Of a stretch of DNA of 64,000 nucleotides, positions 11,178 through 22,529 are shown in pieces. Source of the DNA: Erpetoichthys calabaricus (lineage: Eukaryota; Chordata; Cladistia; Polypteriformes; Polypteridae). The stretch is taken from NCBI RefSeq assembly GCF_900747795.2, contig NC_041401.2, positions 120,873,722 through 120,937,721 on the forward strand, read 5' to 3'. The stretch's first letter is position 1, and every line of letters begins with the position of its first letter. The notes below the pieces were generated by a model that worked only from the letters and a program-made list of their open reading frames with translations, had not been told where the DNA came from and ran no database searches. The translations under genes and the position numbers were made by a program.

Positions 11178-11727
11178 TTTTTTTCACATTATTCTCCTAT
11201 ACTTCCTTAGAAGGCTAGTGTCATTCAACATCTGCAATAAGATGCTGCAGATGTTCTATCAAATGGTTGTGGCGAGCGCCCTCTTCTACGCGGTGGTGTG
11301 CTGGGGAGGCAGCATAAAGAAGAGGGATGCCTCATGCCTGGACAAACTGGTGAAGAAGGCAGGCTCTATTGTAGGCACGGAGCTGGACAGTTTGACATCT
11401 GTGGCGGAGCAATGGCCACTGAGCAGGCTCCTGTCAATCATGGAGAATCCACTGCAACCACTAAACAGTATCATCTCCAGACAGAAGAGCAGCTTCAGCG
11501 ACAGACTGCTGTCACTGTCCTGCTCCACTGACAGACTGAGGCGACTATGCATACTATGTGACTCTTCAATTCCACCTGGGAGGGTAAACGTTTACATTGT
11601 ATGTTATACCTGCCTCGCACTCTGCATTTTTTAACTTGCACTGCATTTTTATCACTCTTTAATTAATATTGTTTTTATCAGTATGCTGCTGCTGAGTATG
11701 TGAATTTCCCCTTGGGGAATAATAAAG

Positions 11728-11820
<93 letters not shown>
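11178..11820 (+). mobile_element. 5'-truncated LINE inserted inside an older LINE, ending in (ATCT)n
   Basis: The open frame carries the C-terminal part of a different LINE reverse transcriptase: FYQMVVASALFYAVVCWGGS, then LDKLVKKAGSIVGTELDSL, then ENPLQPL and the downstream tail. After the stop it ends with TTCCCCTTGGGGAATAATAA and a 92-bp (TATC)n array, the typical 3' end of this LINE type. Older LINE sequence stops just before (IIPVAQKK) and resumes just after (KPKFIGLNDYRPVAL). The coding part has no stop, so it is younger than its host. The left junction lies in an A-run, so the target duplication cannot be read clearly. Confidence 0.75.
11729..11820. repeat. (TATC)n tetranucleotide array
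   Basis: About 23 perfect units forming the 3' tail of the inserted LINE. Confidence 0.95.
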
Positions 11821-11821
<1 letters not shown>

Positions 11822-13140
11822 AAACCAAAGTTCATAGGCCTAAATGACTACAGACCAGTAGCTTTAACCTCTGTGGTAATGAAGACCTTTGAACCCCTTA
11901 TTCTGAAGAATGCTACAAAAGACTTCCTGGACCCATTTCAGTGTGCATACAGAGCCAACGGCTGTGTGAGGATACTGTGAATTTAGGTCTAAGCTTTATT
12001 TACTAATACCTTGATAAGCCAGGGACATATTTGAGGATCTTCTTTGTGGACTTTAGCTCTACTTTCAGTACAATCATCCTGAAGCTCCTAGATAAGAAAC
12101 TCACCCAGTTCAACCTGCCATTGGATCACAGGCTTTCTTACAGATAGGAAGCAGTATGTGCAGTTTGGCACACACGTCTGACCCGTTAATCCTTACTATT
12201 GGGGTGCCAAATGACTGTACCTCGTGTGATTTGTCTGCCAAACCACTTAAATTTGCAGATGACATAACAATAATAGGCCTAATTGTAAACAATGACGAGT
12301 CCATATAAAGACAAGACAAGGTGGTGCAGCCATACAAAGTTGTACTTTAATGTTAAAAAAATTCAGGAGATGATCATAGATTTCAGGAAACAGTCACCTG
12401 CTCACCTATCACTTACTATAAATGGCATAGCTGTTGAGATGACAGAATCATTTAAGTTGCTGGGCACTGTGCTGTCACAAAACCTTAAGTGGGACAATAA
12501 CATCACATGCATTATTAAGAAAGCCCATCAGAGAATGTTCTTTTTGCATCAACTGAGAAAATTCAATCACCCTCAAGCAATATTGATGGCTACACAGCCA
12601 TCACTGAGTCCATTCTGACCTCATCTGTATTCTGTCTGGTTTGTTACTGCTCAGGCTAAGGCCAATCTGCAACACATCATCAAAGCCTGTGAAAGGAGCA
12701 TAGGCTATAATGTACCGCACATTGAAGTCCAGGGTAAGGAAGAGGGCCGCATAGATCATTGCTGATTAGGCTCACCCAGGGCATATCCTGTTCCAAAAAA
12801 TTCCCTCCGGCAAACGTCTTCGTCCAGTGAAAGCTAAAACAACACGTCACCTAAAAAGGTTTTTTCCATTTGCAGTTATTCTTACTAATCAGGTCTGAGC
12901 TTGTACTCAGTATCTATGTATACAGTACCTGCACACTAGACTGCCTGGATATTTTAATCCTACTATCTCTTCATTTTTTTGTGTTACCTTTGTATGCCAC
13001 ATCATATTTGATCATTTTATATTTTATCATTTTATATATTATCTTCTTATATTCATCTTTTGTTTTCTGTGTTGTCCTCGTGTGTTGCACCAATACTATA
13101 AAGACAAATTCCTAGCACACATTAGTGTACCTGGCCAAGA

Positions 13141-13504
13141 AAGTGAATTCAGATTATGCTTCTGATTCTGTTGGAATGACAAATGGAATGCATTTTATTA
13201 CTATCTATGTCAATGACAGAGACATAACAACCAGACAAACACACAGACAGACACACAGACACTTATCTTTTTATTAAGGTGGATACAATGTGCTGTGGAC
13301 AAAGTGCTCCCTTTACAAATTTAGAGAAGTGTTAAAACAAACTTAATGTTACACATGGACAGTCGGCATGCTCTCTGATTCCAATCACACTAAATGTCTC
13401 AGCCAGAATATGACAGACCCTTGACAAACATGGTTTTGTTTTATATAGTTCATCCGAGCACAACGTTAACATCACATTCTCAAATCTGCTTAAAATATTT
13501 CACA
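13141..13504. other. Intergenic with a short CAGACA-rich stretch
   Basis: A CAGACA-type simple repeat lies at 13232-13262. The stretch at 13167-13200 resembles the end of the dispersed repeat at 15772-15870. Nothing else recognised. Confidence 0.4.
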
Positions 13505-13725
13505 GTTGTGGGTGCTGGAGGATATCCTGGTAGCACTGGGTGCAAGAGAGATGCCAACCAGGGGAGAAGTGCCAGTCCATCTTGAGGATCTGGAAAGAAA
13601 ACCCACACAGACGAAGAAATAATGAACACAACATGTACATAGACAGCAGGTACAAGATTATAACCCAGGAAACCAGATCCATGAGGCAACAGCGAAAAAC
13701 ACTGTGCCACAGTGCCACTTACAAC
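13505..13725 (-). mobile_element. Old, diverged V-SINE-like SINE
   Basis: Read on the minus strand, GTGGCACAGTGG at the right side and the later GTGGGTTTTCTTTCC follow the order of the full-length SINEs in this window, with much more divergence. The tail is lost. Confidence 0.5.
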
Positions 13726-13734
13726 AACCAACAG

Positions 13735-14060
13735 TGCAGTGTGATAGAAACACAGCTTATACACTCATGCCAGTTACAGAGAGGGAATGCCACACATGCA
13801 CAGCACATGGCACTCAACTGACAAATATGATTAGGTTTATAATTACATACTTGCAATTCTGCACAACAGCTGCTTGACATGCTCAAATTACGACAGAGGG
13901 GAAGAGAAAGAGTGCCACACATATAATAAAATGGCACGCAATTAAATTAATTTGTACAGCACAGTATATAGCACAACTCCCATTTACAAACTCAGAGAAC
14001 TAACAAACATATTGTTATGCAAACACAGTTTACTTTATGACCAATTTTTTATCGAGATAA
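13735..14060. repeat. Degenerate AT-rich tandem repeat
   Basis: Words such as ATGCCACACATGCACAGCAC and CAACTGACAAATATGATT recur with changes. Similar words appear at 21250-22340. This looks like a decayed minisatellite with units of about 60-70 bp. Confidence 0.35.
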
Positions 14061-14830
14061 CATAATTGAAAAAAGAACAAAACAAGTTTGATCAATTTAA
14101 ACAATTGATAAAAAACAAAATTGCAACAGCAAGCCACCAAACCCAAGACAAACATACCCAGACACCCAGCCAAAACAAATCAAAGGGCGCCAGTAAAAGG
14201 GTGTTGAGACCCACAGAGGAGGTGGCATTAGCACAAACAGCAGGTCATAGAGTGAGAAAAGAGAAGAGAAAACAACAGGAGTTAACATATGGGATAGTGG
14301 TGCTGATCATTGGCCACACAACCCTGAACCAGTTCCACCAAAGGGAGACCTCTTCTAATGTTTGAGCTAGAGGTTACCTCACTCCACAGAAAGCTCAACA
14401 AGATAGAATTTCCAAACACTAAATGAAAGCATCCTTTGCCGCTATTGATGATAAGCAGAATAGCTTCAGCTGGAAGTAAGGAAGAGGAAAAGAAGATAGG
14501 TCTAGGAGGAGATAGGTTTGTCTTTAAGATGGTTGCCTAAAAGAGCAGGACGAGAAGATAGAAAGCTGGTAACCGCACACCAGAAGGTGACCACTAGAGG
14601 GCACTACTAGCGCATACTATAGGTACAAATGTCCGTATCATCAAAAAGACAAGGGACAGCAGTGGTCTTCTCTTGCTGTCTCACCTAAAAGCTGTCAATC
14701 ATTGTACCAGGGTTAATACTCGCTGTGTTGTTTTCAGTTCACCAGGGCCCCTCTTCACCCTGTAAGCACTCACACTGATACACCTCTTGGGGTCCCTCAT
14801 CTCAAAAGACACTTTTGTCTACTTCCTTTT
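14061..14830. other. Intergenic, nothing recognised
   Basis: A 99-codon open frame (14066-14365, +) is lysine- and glutamine-rich and resembles nothing I know; it is probably chance. No repeat recognised. Confidence 0.4.
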
Positions 14831-14832
14831 AG

Positions 14833-15600
14833 GCTCTCGAGAGACTGAGCAAGGAGTCTGAGTGTCTGGGTTTGAGAGTGTCCTGGATAAAAGCCAAGAT
14901 CCAGGCCTTTACTGACCTATTGGGCACAGCCATTGGCAGTTTGTCTGTCTGCAAAGAGAATGTCGACTTTGTTGAGAGGTTTACTTACCTCAGCAGTGAC
15001 ATTCATGTCTCTGGTGACTCTTCCTATGAAGCCAGTAGATGGATTAGGAGAGCATGTGGGGTCATGAGTTTGCTGGAAAGGGGTATGTGGTGCTCCAGAT
15101 TTCTATGCAAAAAGATGGTGGTCCAAGTCTTTAAACTCCTGGTGCCTCCTGTCTTGCTATATGGTTATGAGACATGGACGCTATCCAGTGACCTGAGATG
15201 AAGACTGGACTCCTTCGATACTGTGTCTTTTCGGAGAATCTTTGGGTATCACTCCTTTGACTTTGTGTCAAATGAACAGTTGCTCATGGAGTCCTGAATA
15301 AGGCACATTACCTGCATTGTGAGGGAGCATCAGTTACAACACTGTGGCCATGTGGTGCGATTACCCGAGGGTGATCCAGCTCACAGGATCCTCATTGTTG
15401 AGGACCCGAACGGCCAGACCAGGTCAAGGGAACACCCATCTAACACCTGGCTGTGGCACATAGATGGTAATTTCCGAAGGGTGAGACTGGACCATGTGTC
15501 TGCCTTGGGGTTTGCTAACCATGATCCCAAGCTGTTTGTTGTGTGGTGGTGCAGCAACAAGCTGTACCAGTGCATGTTCCCCAACCTGACCTGACCTAAT
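14833..15600 (+). mobile_element. 3' end of an RTE-like/non-LTR LINE reverse transcriptase
   Basis: From 14833 one frame reads ALERLSKESECLGLRVSWIK and continues through ENVDFVERFTYL, VPPVLLYGYETWTL, REHQLQHCGHVVRLPEGDPAHRI and a C-terminal tail ending at 15592. This is the thumb and C-terminal region of a LINE reverse transcriptase, including the LYG-ETWTL signature. Two in-frame stops interrupt it, at about 15199 (a CGA-to-TGA type change) and 15295; there are no frameshifts. It ends in TGACC repeats, a typical 3' tail. The copy is 5'-truncated: most of the catalytic palm is missing. Confidence 0.8.
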
Positions 15601-15701
15601 CATATATCACAATTATGAGAACTGTAAGGATATAATCATGGCGCCTGAGAGTGGCAACATGTTACATGTTGATAAACACATCACCCTTAATAAAATGATA
15701 A

Positions 15702-15704
<3 letters not shown>

Positions 15705-15733
<29 letters not shown>
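15705..15733. repeat. (TG)n dinucleotide tract
   Basis: About 14 TG units with one interruption. Confidence 0.9.
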
Positions 15734-15771
15734 CTGAGGATCTGTGAGTCTGACTGGTTGCTGTTTCACTG

Positions 15772-15870
15772 TTTAATTGCATTTGGAATGGGATTCATAA
15801 AAGCAGTGGTAATGTCTGTGATGATCCATGTGTTGGAATGAAAAAGTAAATGCAATTTATTGCTACATGC
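15772..15870 (+). repeat. Dispersed repeat, second copy of 9635-9700
   Basis: GCATTTGGAATGGGATTCAT, then AAAAGCAGTGGTAATGTCTG and TGTTGGAATGA, followed by ATGCAATTTATTGCTAC. The first half matches 9640-9700, and the last part matches 13167-13200. Unclassified. Confidence 0.5.
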
Positions 15871-16891
15871 ATTATAAAATATATTCCAACAGATGGTGTA
15901 CTGAAAACATGACTGATTATTTACATTTAGGAAGCTAGTACAAGTAAAGGAGAATAGTACATAGCTAGTACAAGTAAGAATTCCACAGTATTCTGTACAT
16001 GTGACTAGAATAACCCCCTAAACTATGAGCTTGTTAAGTGCTCAGTATTAAATAATTCACATGTTGTATCATACAATGTAGTAGAGCGGTAAGCTTCCCC
16101 AGTAAGAATAATTACATTTTAAGGGATGCTTTCCCTAAGGCATCAAGAATCAACAAGTGAAGTGGCTCATGTATCTTTCAGTCCCTGGATCTTGGCTGGT
16201 GATTCTCTGGCTGCATTGTGAGCCTTGGTCAGGGGTTGCTTTCATCTCTGTTGCAGAATGTCCCTCCATGTACTTTATGTCACTCATTTTAAAAACATAT
16301 TTCCATTTATGCTGAAATATACTTGAATATGTGAGCTGCTAATGGTCACAATACATTGGCATTAATGTCTCTATTACATGTTATTTGTCATCTGGTATTT
16401 TTGTTAACATAGGATGACAGAAGGGTTGAAATTATTCAAGTAGACAAGAGGTGTTCTCTGTTCTTCTGTCACATTGGTGACCTCTCTGCTTAAAGTGCAT
16501 TTTATTTTATTTTACCTTATTCTTCCCCTATTCTACAGAACAAGCATGGTCACTCTGCATTGCCTGCACCCATCCAGTGAGAGTATGTTGTGCACATCTG
16601 GATGATGCTTTCAACTGATAAAAGGAAATTGCCATTTTCTCTTTTAGTGTTTTGAGAATGTACTGCCTGCAGCAAGTCATTACTTTGTACTACATTCTTT
16701 TTGGGGACTTTTTTTTTTTTTTTTTTTTTCTGTTGAGCAGATCTACCTGCCTGTTTTGGCTTTAGATTCGCTGTCTACTACTGGATGGAGTTCTTGAACT
16801 CAAGAATTACATTTTCTGAGGAGGCCTCATCTTGATTCTGCACCAACTGATTGTTTTGCCCACCTGCCCAAGTGCTCTGAGTCCTCTAATA
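15871..16891. other. Intergenic, nothing recognised; T-run at 16709-16729
   Basis: AT-rich sequence with a 21-base T-run and no recognisable exon or element. Confidence 0.45.
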
Positions 16892-17948
16892 CAGGTGTTC
16901 TTAAACTTGGTTCTGGGGACCCACTGTGGCTGCAGGTTTTTGTTCCTATCAGATTCATAATCAGTGACAACACCTGATAATATCCATCTCATTTAATTAG
17001 CTGGTATTTTTTTCCTTTATTCTAAATTCAGAAAAACACAGTAGCATGATTTTTACATTTATAAGACATTTAGAAATATTTTTGCTTTTGCTATAGATTG
17101 AAATGCTTAACTCTCTTTTGTTGATTTCATTATATTTTGCCCTTTCTCTGTGCAGTTTTCTCCCTTTGTTGTATCTTATTAGTGACAATTAAAAACAAGC
17201 AGAGCAGACACCCTGGCAAACATCACTGAATATTCAAAGGCTGCAACTACTTTAGCGTCAGACCCACTAATTAGTAAATAATGGATTAACTAAAAAATTA
17301 GAACACCTGGAAAAGTAGAATGAAAATCAAGATGAAAATATTGTTAAAAAGAAAAAAAATACATCAATCCTGTATAACTGCTTGGTACATTTTATTATAT
17401 GTATTTTTTTTTTACCAGACTTAGTTTTTTAATTTCTATATCCATCCATCCATTTTCCAACCCGCTGAATCCGAACACAGGGTCACGGGGGTCTGCTGGA
17501 GCCAATCCCAGTCAACACAGGGCACAAGGCAGGAACCAATCCCGGGCAGGGTGCCAACCCACCGCAGGACACACACAAACACACCCACACACCAAGCACA
17601 CACTAGGGCCAATTTAGAATTGCCAATCCACCTAACCTGCATGTCTTTGGACTGTGGGAGGAAACCTGAGCGCCCGGAGGAAACCCACGCAGACACGGGG
17701 AGAACATGCAAACTCCACGCAGGGAGGACCCGGGAAGCGAACCCAGGTCCCCAGATCTCCCAACTGCGAGGCAGCAGCGCTACCCACTGCGCCACCGTGC
17801 CGCCCTTAATTTCTATATTGTTCTCAAAATACAGAACCTGAGAACCTGGGAAAAAACAATTAATTAGAACAGGAGTCCAATTAAAAACATAAGCTGGTTG
17901 GAGCAAAAACCTATAGCCACAGTGGGTCCCCAGGACCGAGAAGCACTG
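16892..17948. mobile_element. Non-autonomous hAT (Charlie-like) MITE interrupted by a SINE
   Basis: The left end CAGGTGTTCTTAAACTTGG and the right end, whose reverse complement starts CAGTGCTTCTCGGTCC, are imperfect inverted repeats. They continue into matching GGGGACCCACTGTGGCTGCAG subterminal sequence. The flanks CTCTAATA (16884-16891) and CTCTACTA (17949-17956) form a 7/8 target duplication. No transposase is encoded. Without the 364-bp SINE the element is about 690 bp, close to its relatives at 42877, 44999 and 56822. Confidence 0.75.
17442..17805 (-). mobile_element. tRNA-derived SINE, V-SINE-like core, full length, with perfect target duplication
   Basis: Same structure as the copy at 5508-5879: tRNA-like head at the right with GTGGCGCAGTGGGTAGC, conserved centre, and (GGAT)n tail at the left. 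The 13-bp flanks TTAATTTCTATAT at 17429-17441 and 17806-17818 are identical, so insertion is fairly recent. It landed inside the hAT MITE. Confidence 0.88.
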
Positions 17949-17956
17949 CTCTACTA

Positions 17957-18539
17957 CAATGTCCTATGCCCCACTTGATCAAGCTGTTAAGTGAGTTTAT
18001 TCTTTCTTGGCAAGAAGTGGTTGTCGATCATTTGTTTGGTCAGGTTACCCCTCCATTCAATGGTTGTGCGGTCTAAGGCTTTTTTGGTTCTGGCTAATGC
18101 AGTGAGAGCCTAAAATGGCAAATGGACCATGGCTGATACCATGCTGTAGTTATGGTGCGTCCTTGAGCTGACATTGGGATTGAATTTCCTGGAGATCTCT
18201 GGGATGTGATTTGGTTAGCCCATTACTGCTGTTGAGCTTTCTGTCTGGTTCATCTTTGATGTGGCACGTAGATATTCATTATCGCCAACTGAGAAGCATG
18301 AATTTTCACCTTCACCTTCAATCTGTGATTTATTATCACTGTAGTCCCATAGGATTGCACTACGCTCATGATATTTTAATCAGCCTCCCAGATGTCACTT
18401 TTATGTGCATCACTCTTCGCCCACTAATAGTTCATCGATCTGGGATTTCACAATCCTAACTCAAATGCTGCTCTTATAGTACCAACTAGAACTCACAGAA
18501 TTCACATTCTCTGCAGGAAATTACTCCTTCCGGGCACTT
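17957..18539. other. Intergenic, nothing recognised
   Basis: May include the unrecognisable 5' part of the Ty3/Gypsy fossil that begins to be readable near 18540. Confidence 0.35.
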
Positions 18540-20560
18540 TGCAGCTTCTAGTCATGACAGACTTGCTTTATTAAACTGCCACTCCATTATGAACAAGGCA
18601 CCATTCCTCTATGATTGAATTATCCAGAAAAAAACTTGATATATTTTTGATTTGTGTTATGTGGCAGCAACCAAAGGGCTATGTGCCTTGTGCTTGTTGT
18701 TTATGCTACTCGATAGCTGGAGGTCATCCCTTTCTGAGAATTTGTCTGTCAACTCCTAGGGATGCTTTTGCATCTGGGATCCCTAAAAAGATCCTGATAG
18801 ACCAGGGCACCTCATTCACTTTAACATATTACTGAAAATCTGTGAAACTTCTGCAGATAAAAACACTTAAAAACCTTTGTCTATCATTCCCATACAGATG
18901 ACCTGTTCAAATGGTTCAACCAGACAGATGTTGGAAAAAGTGGTCTGTAAAGACAGGAGGGCTCAGGATCAACTAATTCCCTTTATTATTTTTTCCTGCA
19001 AAGAGGTACTTCAATACTCTACTGGGTTTTTACCATTCAAGCTGCTTTAGGGGAGACAGCCAAGGGAAATGTTAGATCTGGTTAAAGATGCCTGAGAAAA
19101 TCAATAATTCCAGCATACTAATATACTGGAATACATTGCTAAAATGCACGTAAGGTTTGCTAAGATATGGCCTCTTGTCCAGGAACATATAACTACAGTC
19201 CAGCAGATGCAGGCCTGCCTATGCAATCATGGCACAACACTCTGTAAATTCCAAGCTGGAGACAGTGTAATTGTTCTGGTACCTACACCCCACTCTAAAT
19301 GTATGGCTCACTGGCTGGGGCTTTATAAAGAAAGAGCTCAAGGGGTTAGTAGATTACTTTGTTAAGCAACTGAACTACTGCCCATTAGAGAGGGTGTATC
19401 ACATAAATCTCCTCATCGAAGGATCGAGAAGAGACTCCTTTCTCTATGGTTAATATCCTAGTTCAGTTTGCAGGATCTGTCCAACAGGGGAAACTCAGAA
19501 GCTGGAAGTGGAAAATTGTTGGAATTAGGGGTCATCAGAGAATACAATAGTCCCTGGTCGAGTCTCATTGTTTTAGTACCCATACCCGAAGAGTCTTTGC
19601 ATTTTTGTAATAACTTCACATGGCTAATTCAGATCTTGTGACATGATACCTTCTTAATGTCTTGGGTGGTTGACCTTCTTAAGAAACTGGGCACTGCTCA
19701 CTTCCTCACCATTGTGGATATGACAAAGGAGTACTGGTATGTTTCCTTAGCCCCTGAGGCCAAAGAGAAAAACACTTTTATCAGCCCTAGTGGACACTGG
19801 CAGGACTGTGTCATTCACACATAAAAATTTAACTGAGTTTTAACTGAGTCAAAATATCAGGGCTACATTTTAGGTTAAAGCACTGTTAAACCCCTGGTGT
19901 CCAAAATTCTGACCATACAGAATTTGTTACAGCCCACAAACAAAATGGCAAGTACAAGCATTTCTGGGGTCATTGGGATATTAGATGAGTTTTGTACCAG
20001 CCTTCTTCTTAAAAGGCTGCACCTTTGACTAACCTGAGGAGAAAATGATTCCCTACTCATGTGGTCTGGTACAGCAATCCAGAAAGGGTGTTTCTTGATC
20101 TTACGCAGGCTCTTACTACTGCACCACTGTTATTCTCCTCACTTTTCTGGATCTTTTATCATCTAGCCAGACACATCTGATACCAGTCTGAATGTCATGT
20201 TAAATCAGAACATTGACAGTGCAGAGCATCCTTTACTGTATCTAAGCTGAAAACCGCTGGACATGGAAATCAGGCATGCTGTAGTGGAGTGGGAAGCTCT
20301 AGCCAATAAATGGGTAGTTTCAAATACTACCTCTTGGGATGTAAGTTTCCTTTAGTCACTGACAATGCCATTTTACAATGGATGACTGCACACAAGATAA
20401 AAAACCTGAGGGTTAATCCCTGGTTCCTTGACCTTTAGGGATATAAGTTCAATATAGTGTATCTTAAGGTGCTCCTGCATGCCAATGCTGATGTCCTCTC
20501 CCATGTTCATGACCTCTCAGCCAGACCTGCTCATCATTCTTTGGTCGCGGTTCAGACATG
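18540..20560 (+). mobile_element. Fossil Ty3/Gypsy retrotransposon of Gmr1-like type (integrase before reverse transcriptase)
   Basis: Conceptual translation shows integrase core sequence (GIPKKILIDQGTSF at about 18780), then the integrase C-terminal region (CKFQAGDSVIVLVPTPHSK at about 19250 and YHINLL at about 19400). Reverse transcriptase follows (FLTIVDMTKEYW at about 19705), then RNase H (AEHPLLYLS at about 20225 and NADVLSHVHD at about 20490). Integrase upstream of reverse transcriptase is the domain order of the Gmr1 group of Ty3/Gypsy elements. The copy is broken by many changes and looks old. I could not identify its gag region or its two LTRs. Confidence 0.7.
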
Positions 20561-20849
20561 TGAGCGTCAGGAATGGTTTACATGTTTGTACTTAATGAAT
20601 ACAGGGATGAAACTAAGTGTGACACCTCATCTAAACTTTGTTTCATCTGTTTCCTTAGAATGAAGGAAAAGAAACAAGCAGAAGATCCATCTTGTCCGCT
20701 TCATGAGGGAATCTGGCCCTTCTGGATTCTTTGATACTTCAATCAATAGATCACCGGAAACAGCACTCACTCATGAACCATCTTCTAAGGACATAGGAGC
20801 TCCACACCTTGAAGCGATCAAACCTAAAACAGCAGAGATTAATCATTTT

Positions 20850-21103
20850 CTTTTAGCATTACTGTATGCCTTTTTTTGTCCTCAGTACATTTATATTAAA
20901 TGGGACATCCTTCAGGACCCCAACCATCATTTTCTTTCCTTGTCTTTTCTTTTCACTATGTTGTTTTTTCCTGTTGTTTTTTGTTTCTATTATGTTGTTT
21001 GTGTGTCTAGTTTCTTAAATTTTTATATACAGTGTAAAGCATCCTTGGGTTTGAGAAAAATGCTATGTAAATAAAACATTATTATTATTATTATTATTAT
21101 TGC
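20850..21103 (+). mobile_element. 3' tail of an L2/CR1-type LINE or SINE, ending in (ATT)n
   Basis: The sequence TTGAGAAAAATGCTATGTAA and AATAAAACATT, followed by eight or more ATT units at 21079-21103, is the typical 3' end of an L2-type element. Similar ends occur at 46360-46420 and 56560-56615. The T-rich stretch before it shows no coding motif. Confidence 0.5.
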
Positions 21104-22447
21104 CTTGGCCCAAATGCCAATTGCATACATAGGGGGGAAATGGGGTCCTCAGGCAGCCCATAGAGTGATGTTAGCAGACAGTAAGATATTTTTGAATTGA
21201 GCATGTTGATGGACACAATCACACCAAATAGCACAGAGATGGAGAAATAAGGAGAGAGAATGTCACTGACAAAATATAACAAACAACTGATAGAAAGACA
21301 ATGACACATCACTCATACAAAATGACAAATAGCTGGCACTTTACTTGAATTCAGCTCACTTCCCATATATATGTTTAGAGCACCAAACAAATAGCATTAC
21401 AGAAACATGGCTGACATACAGTTTGACTCACTGAAATCACAAGGAGTCAGAATGTCACAAACACAACTTATGACAGACAATCAACAAATGTTTTTCGTTT
21501 TAACATATTGGAGAGACAGAATGTCTCATTCACAGCTTGTGACATGTAAATAAGCAAATATGTTTTATCTTTTTTGTATTTACTCACAATGCTACACAAA
21601 CACAGCTGAGATATAGTAGATGATGACCACTATATTTAAACTGAAATAGTCAAAGAAAACTGTAAGTGCAAAATACATCACATAACTGACAAATGTGATT
21701 TTTATTTCTAGTTTAATATATAGTCATTATTGTCACCTGCACTGAGTATAGTGAAATGCATACTTACATGTGCTAATCAACCTGCAACACATCACCACAA
21801 CACTTAGTGAGTACAACTACCTTACTTTGAAACTTCTGCCTTTCTAACCAGAAAAATCTCAGAATACATAAAGAACAAATCACAATCTAATTTAAACAAA
21901 AAATCCTAGCAAATACGATGAATTCTGAAGGCAACCCATGAAACTTAGCACTCAACCCCTCACCTGACACACAGAGCTGTACAGTAATAGTGGTTATTCA
22001 CAAGTACTTCGTCACATAGAGATAAACAACAAATAAAAAAAATGAAAGGTTCAGAAGAAGTCAGACAGGCTTACTGTACAATTACATCAATGAGTTCTGA
22101 AAAAAAAGCTATCTGCAAAGTTAACTATTTTGCTGTTTATATTTTTACCTAGATTATTTACAGTATATAGAGTATATATTAACAGGTGTTAACAGTCTCA
22201 CTTACTAGAATATGCTCCAGCCTCTTTGTTACTCTGTTCTGGAATATTGGGTTTACAAAATGGGAGAATGAATGAATGAATGAATGTAATACTCTTCAAG
22301 CAAATATTCACAGTGTCACATAAGCACAACTGACACAATCAAGTGTTAGCTAGACACAGATGTCAAACATACCACATATCACGCATGGCTGAGGGGAACA
22401 TGCTGGGTATTAAATGCACACACTCATGGCAGCAGGAATATGAACTG

Positions 22448-22450
<3 letters not shown>
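21104..22450. repeat. AT-rich degenerate tandem repeats
   Basis: Related units of about 65 bp can be traced between about 21250 and 22340. They share words like GAATGTCACAAACACAACT, GACAAAT(A/G)TG and TTTTAT. They are too diverged to give a clean consensus by eye. Similar words are found at 13735-14060. No coding sequence. A small (GAAT)n tract lies at 22266-22286. Confidence 0.35.

Positions 22451-22526
<76 letters not shown>
22451..22526. repeat. (TA)38 dinucleotide array
   Basis: An uninterrupted 76-bp TA array. Long TA tracts can form cruciform DNA and are length-unstable. Confidence 0.97.

Positions 22527-22529
<3 letters not shown>

Larger units (their letters stand above)
9700..13140 (+). 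mobile_element. Old LINE (CR1/L2/Rex-type), endonuclease plus reverse transcriptase, decayed
   Basis: Conceptual translation on the + strand, through many stops and frame changes, follows the ORF2 order of a fish Jockey-superfamily LINE. The start of the endonuclease region is near 9770 (LANKVDELQLQ). The endonuclease motif ILGDFNH follows at about 10185. The RT start is KSKILKKDVGPDFISPSTL at about 11000. Then come NDYRPVALTSVVM at about 11845, FVDFSSTFSTII at about 12045, a FADD-like motif at about 12255, and FKLLGTVLSQNLKW at 12450-12500. The C-terminal region after KKAHQRMFFLHQLRKFN continues to roughly 12890. The 5' end is missing or unrecognisable. A second LINE fragment interrupts it at about 11178-11820. 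Heavy decay suggests an old insertion. Confidence 0.75.

Noticed and set aside
13234-13262. Short spaced direct repeats that might suggest a CRISPR-like array
   Set aside because: This is a simple CAGACA-type tract in a vertebrate genome; no regular repeat-spacer structure.
17436-17906. A 156-codon open frame on the minus strand
   Set aside because: Again translated SINE plus MITE sequence.
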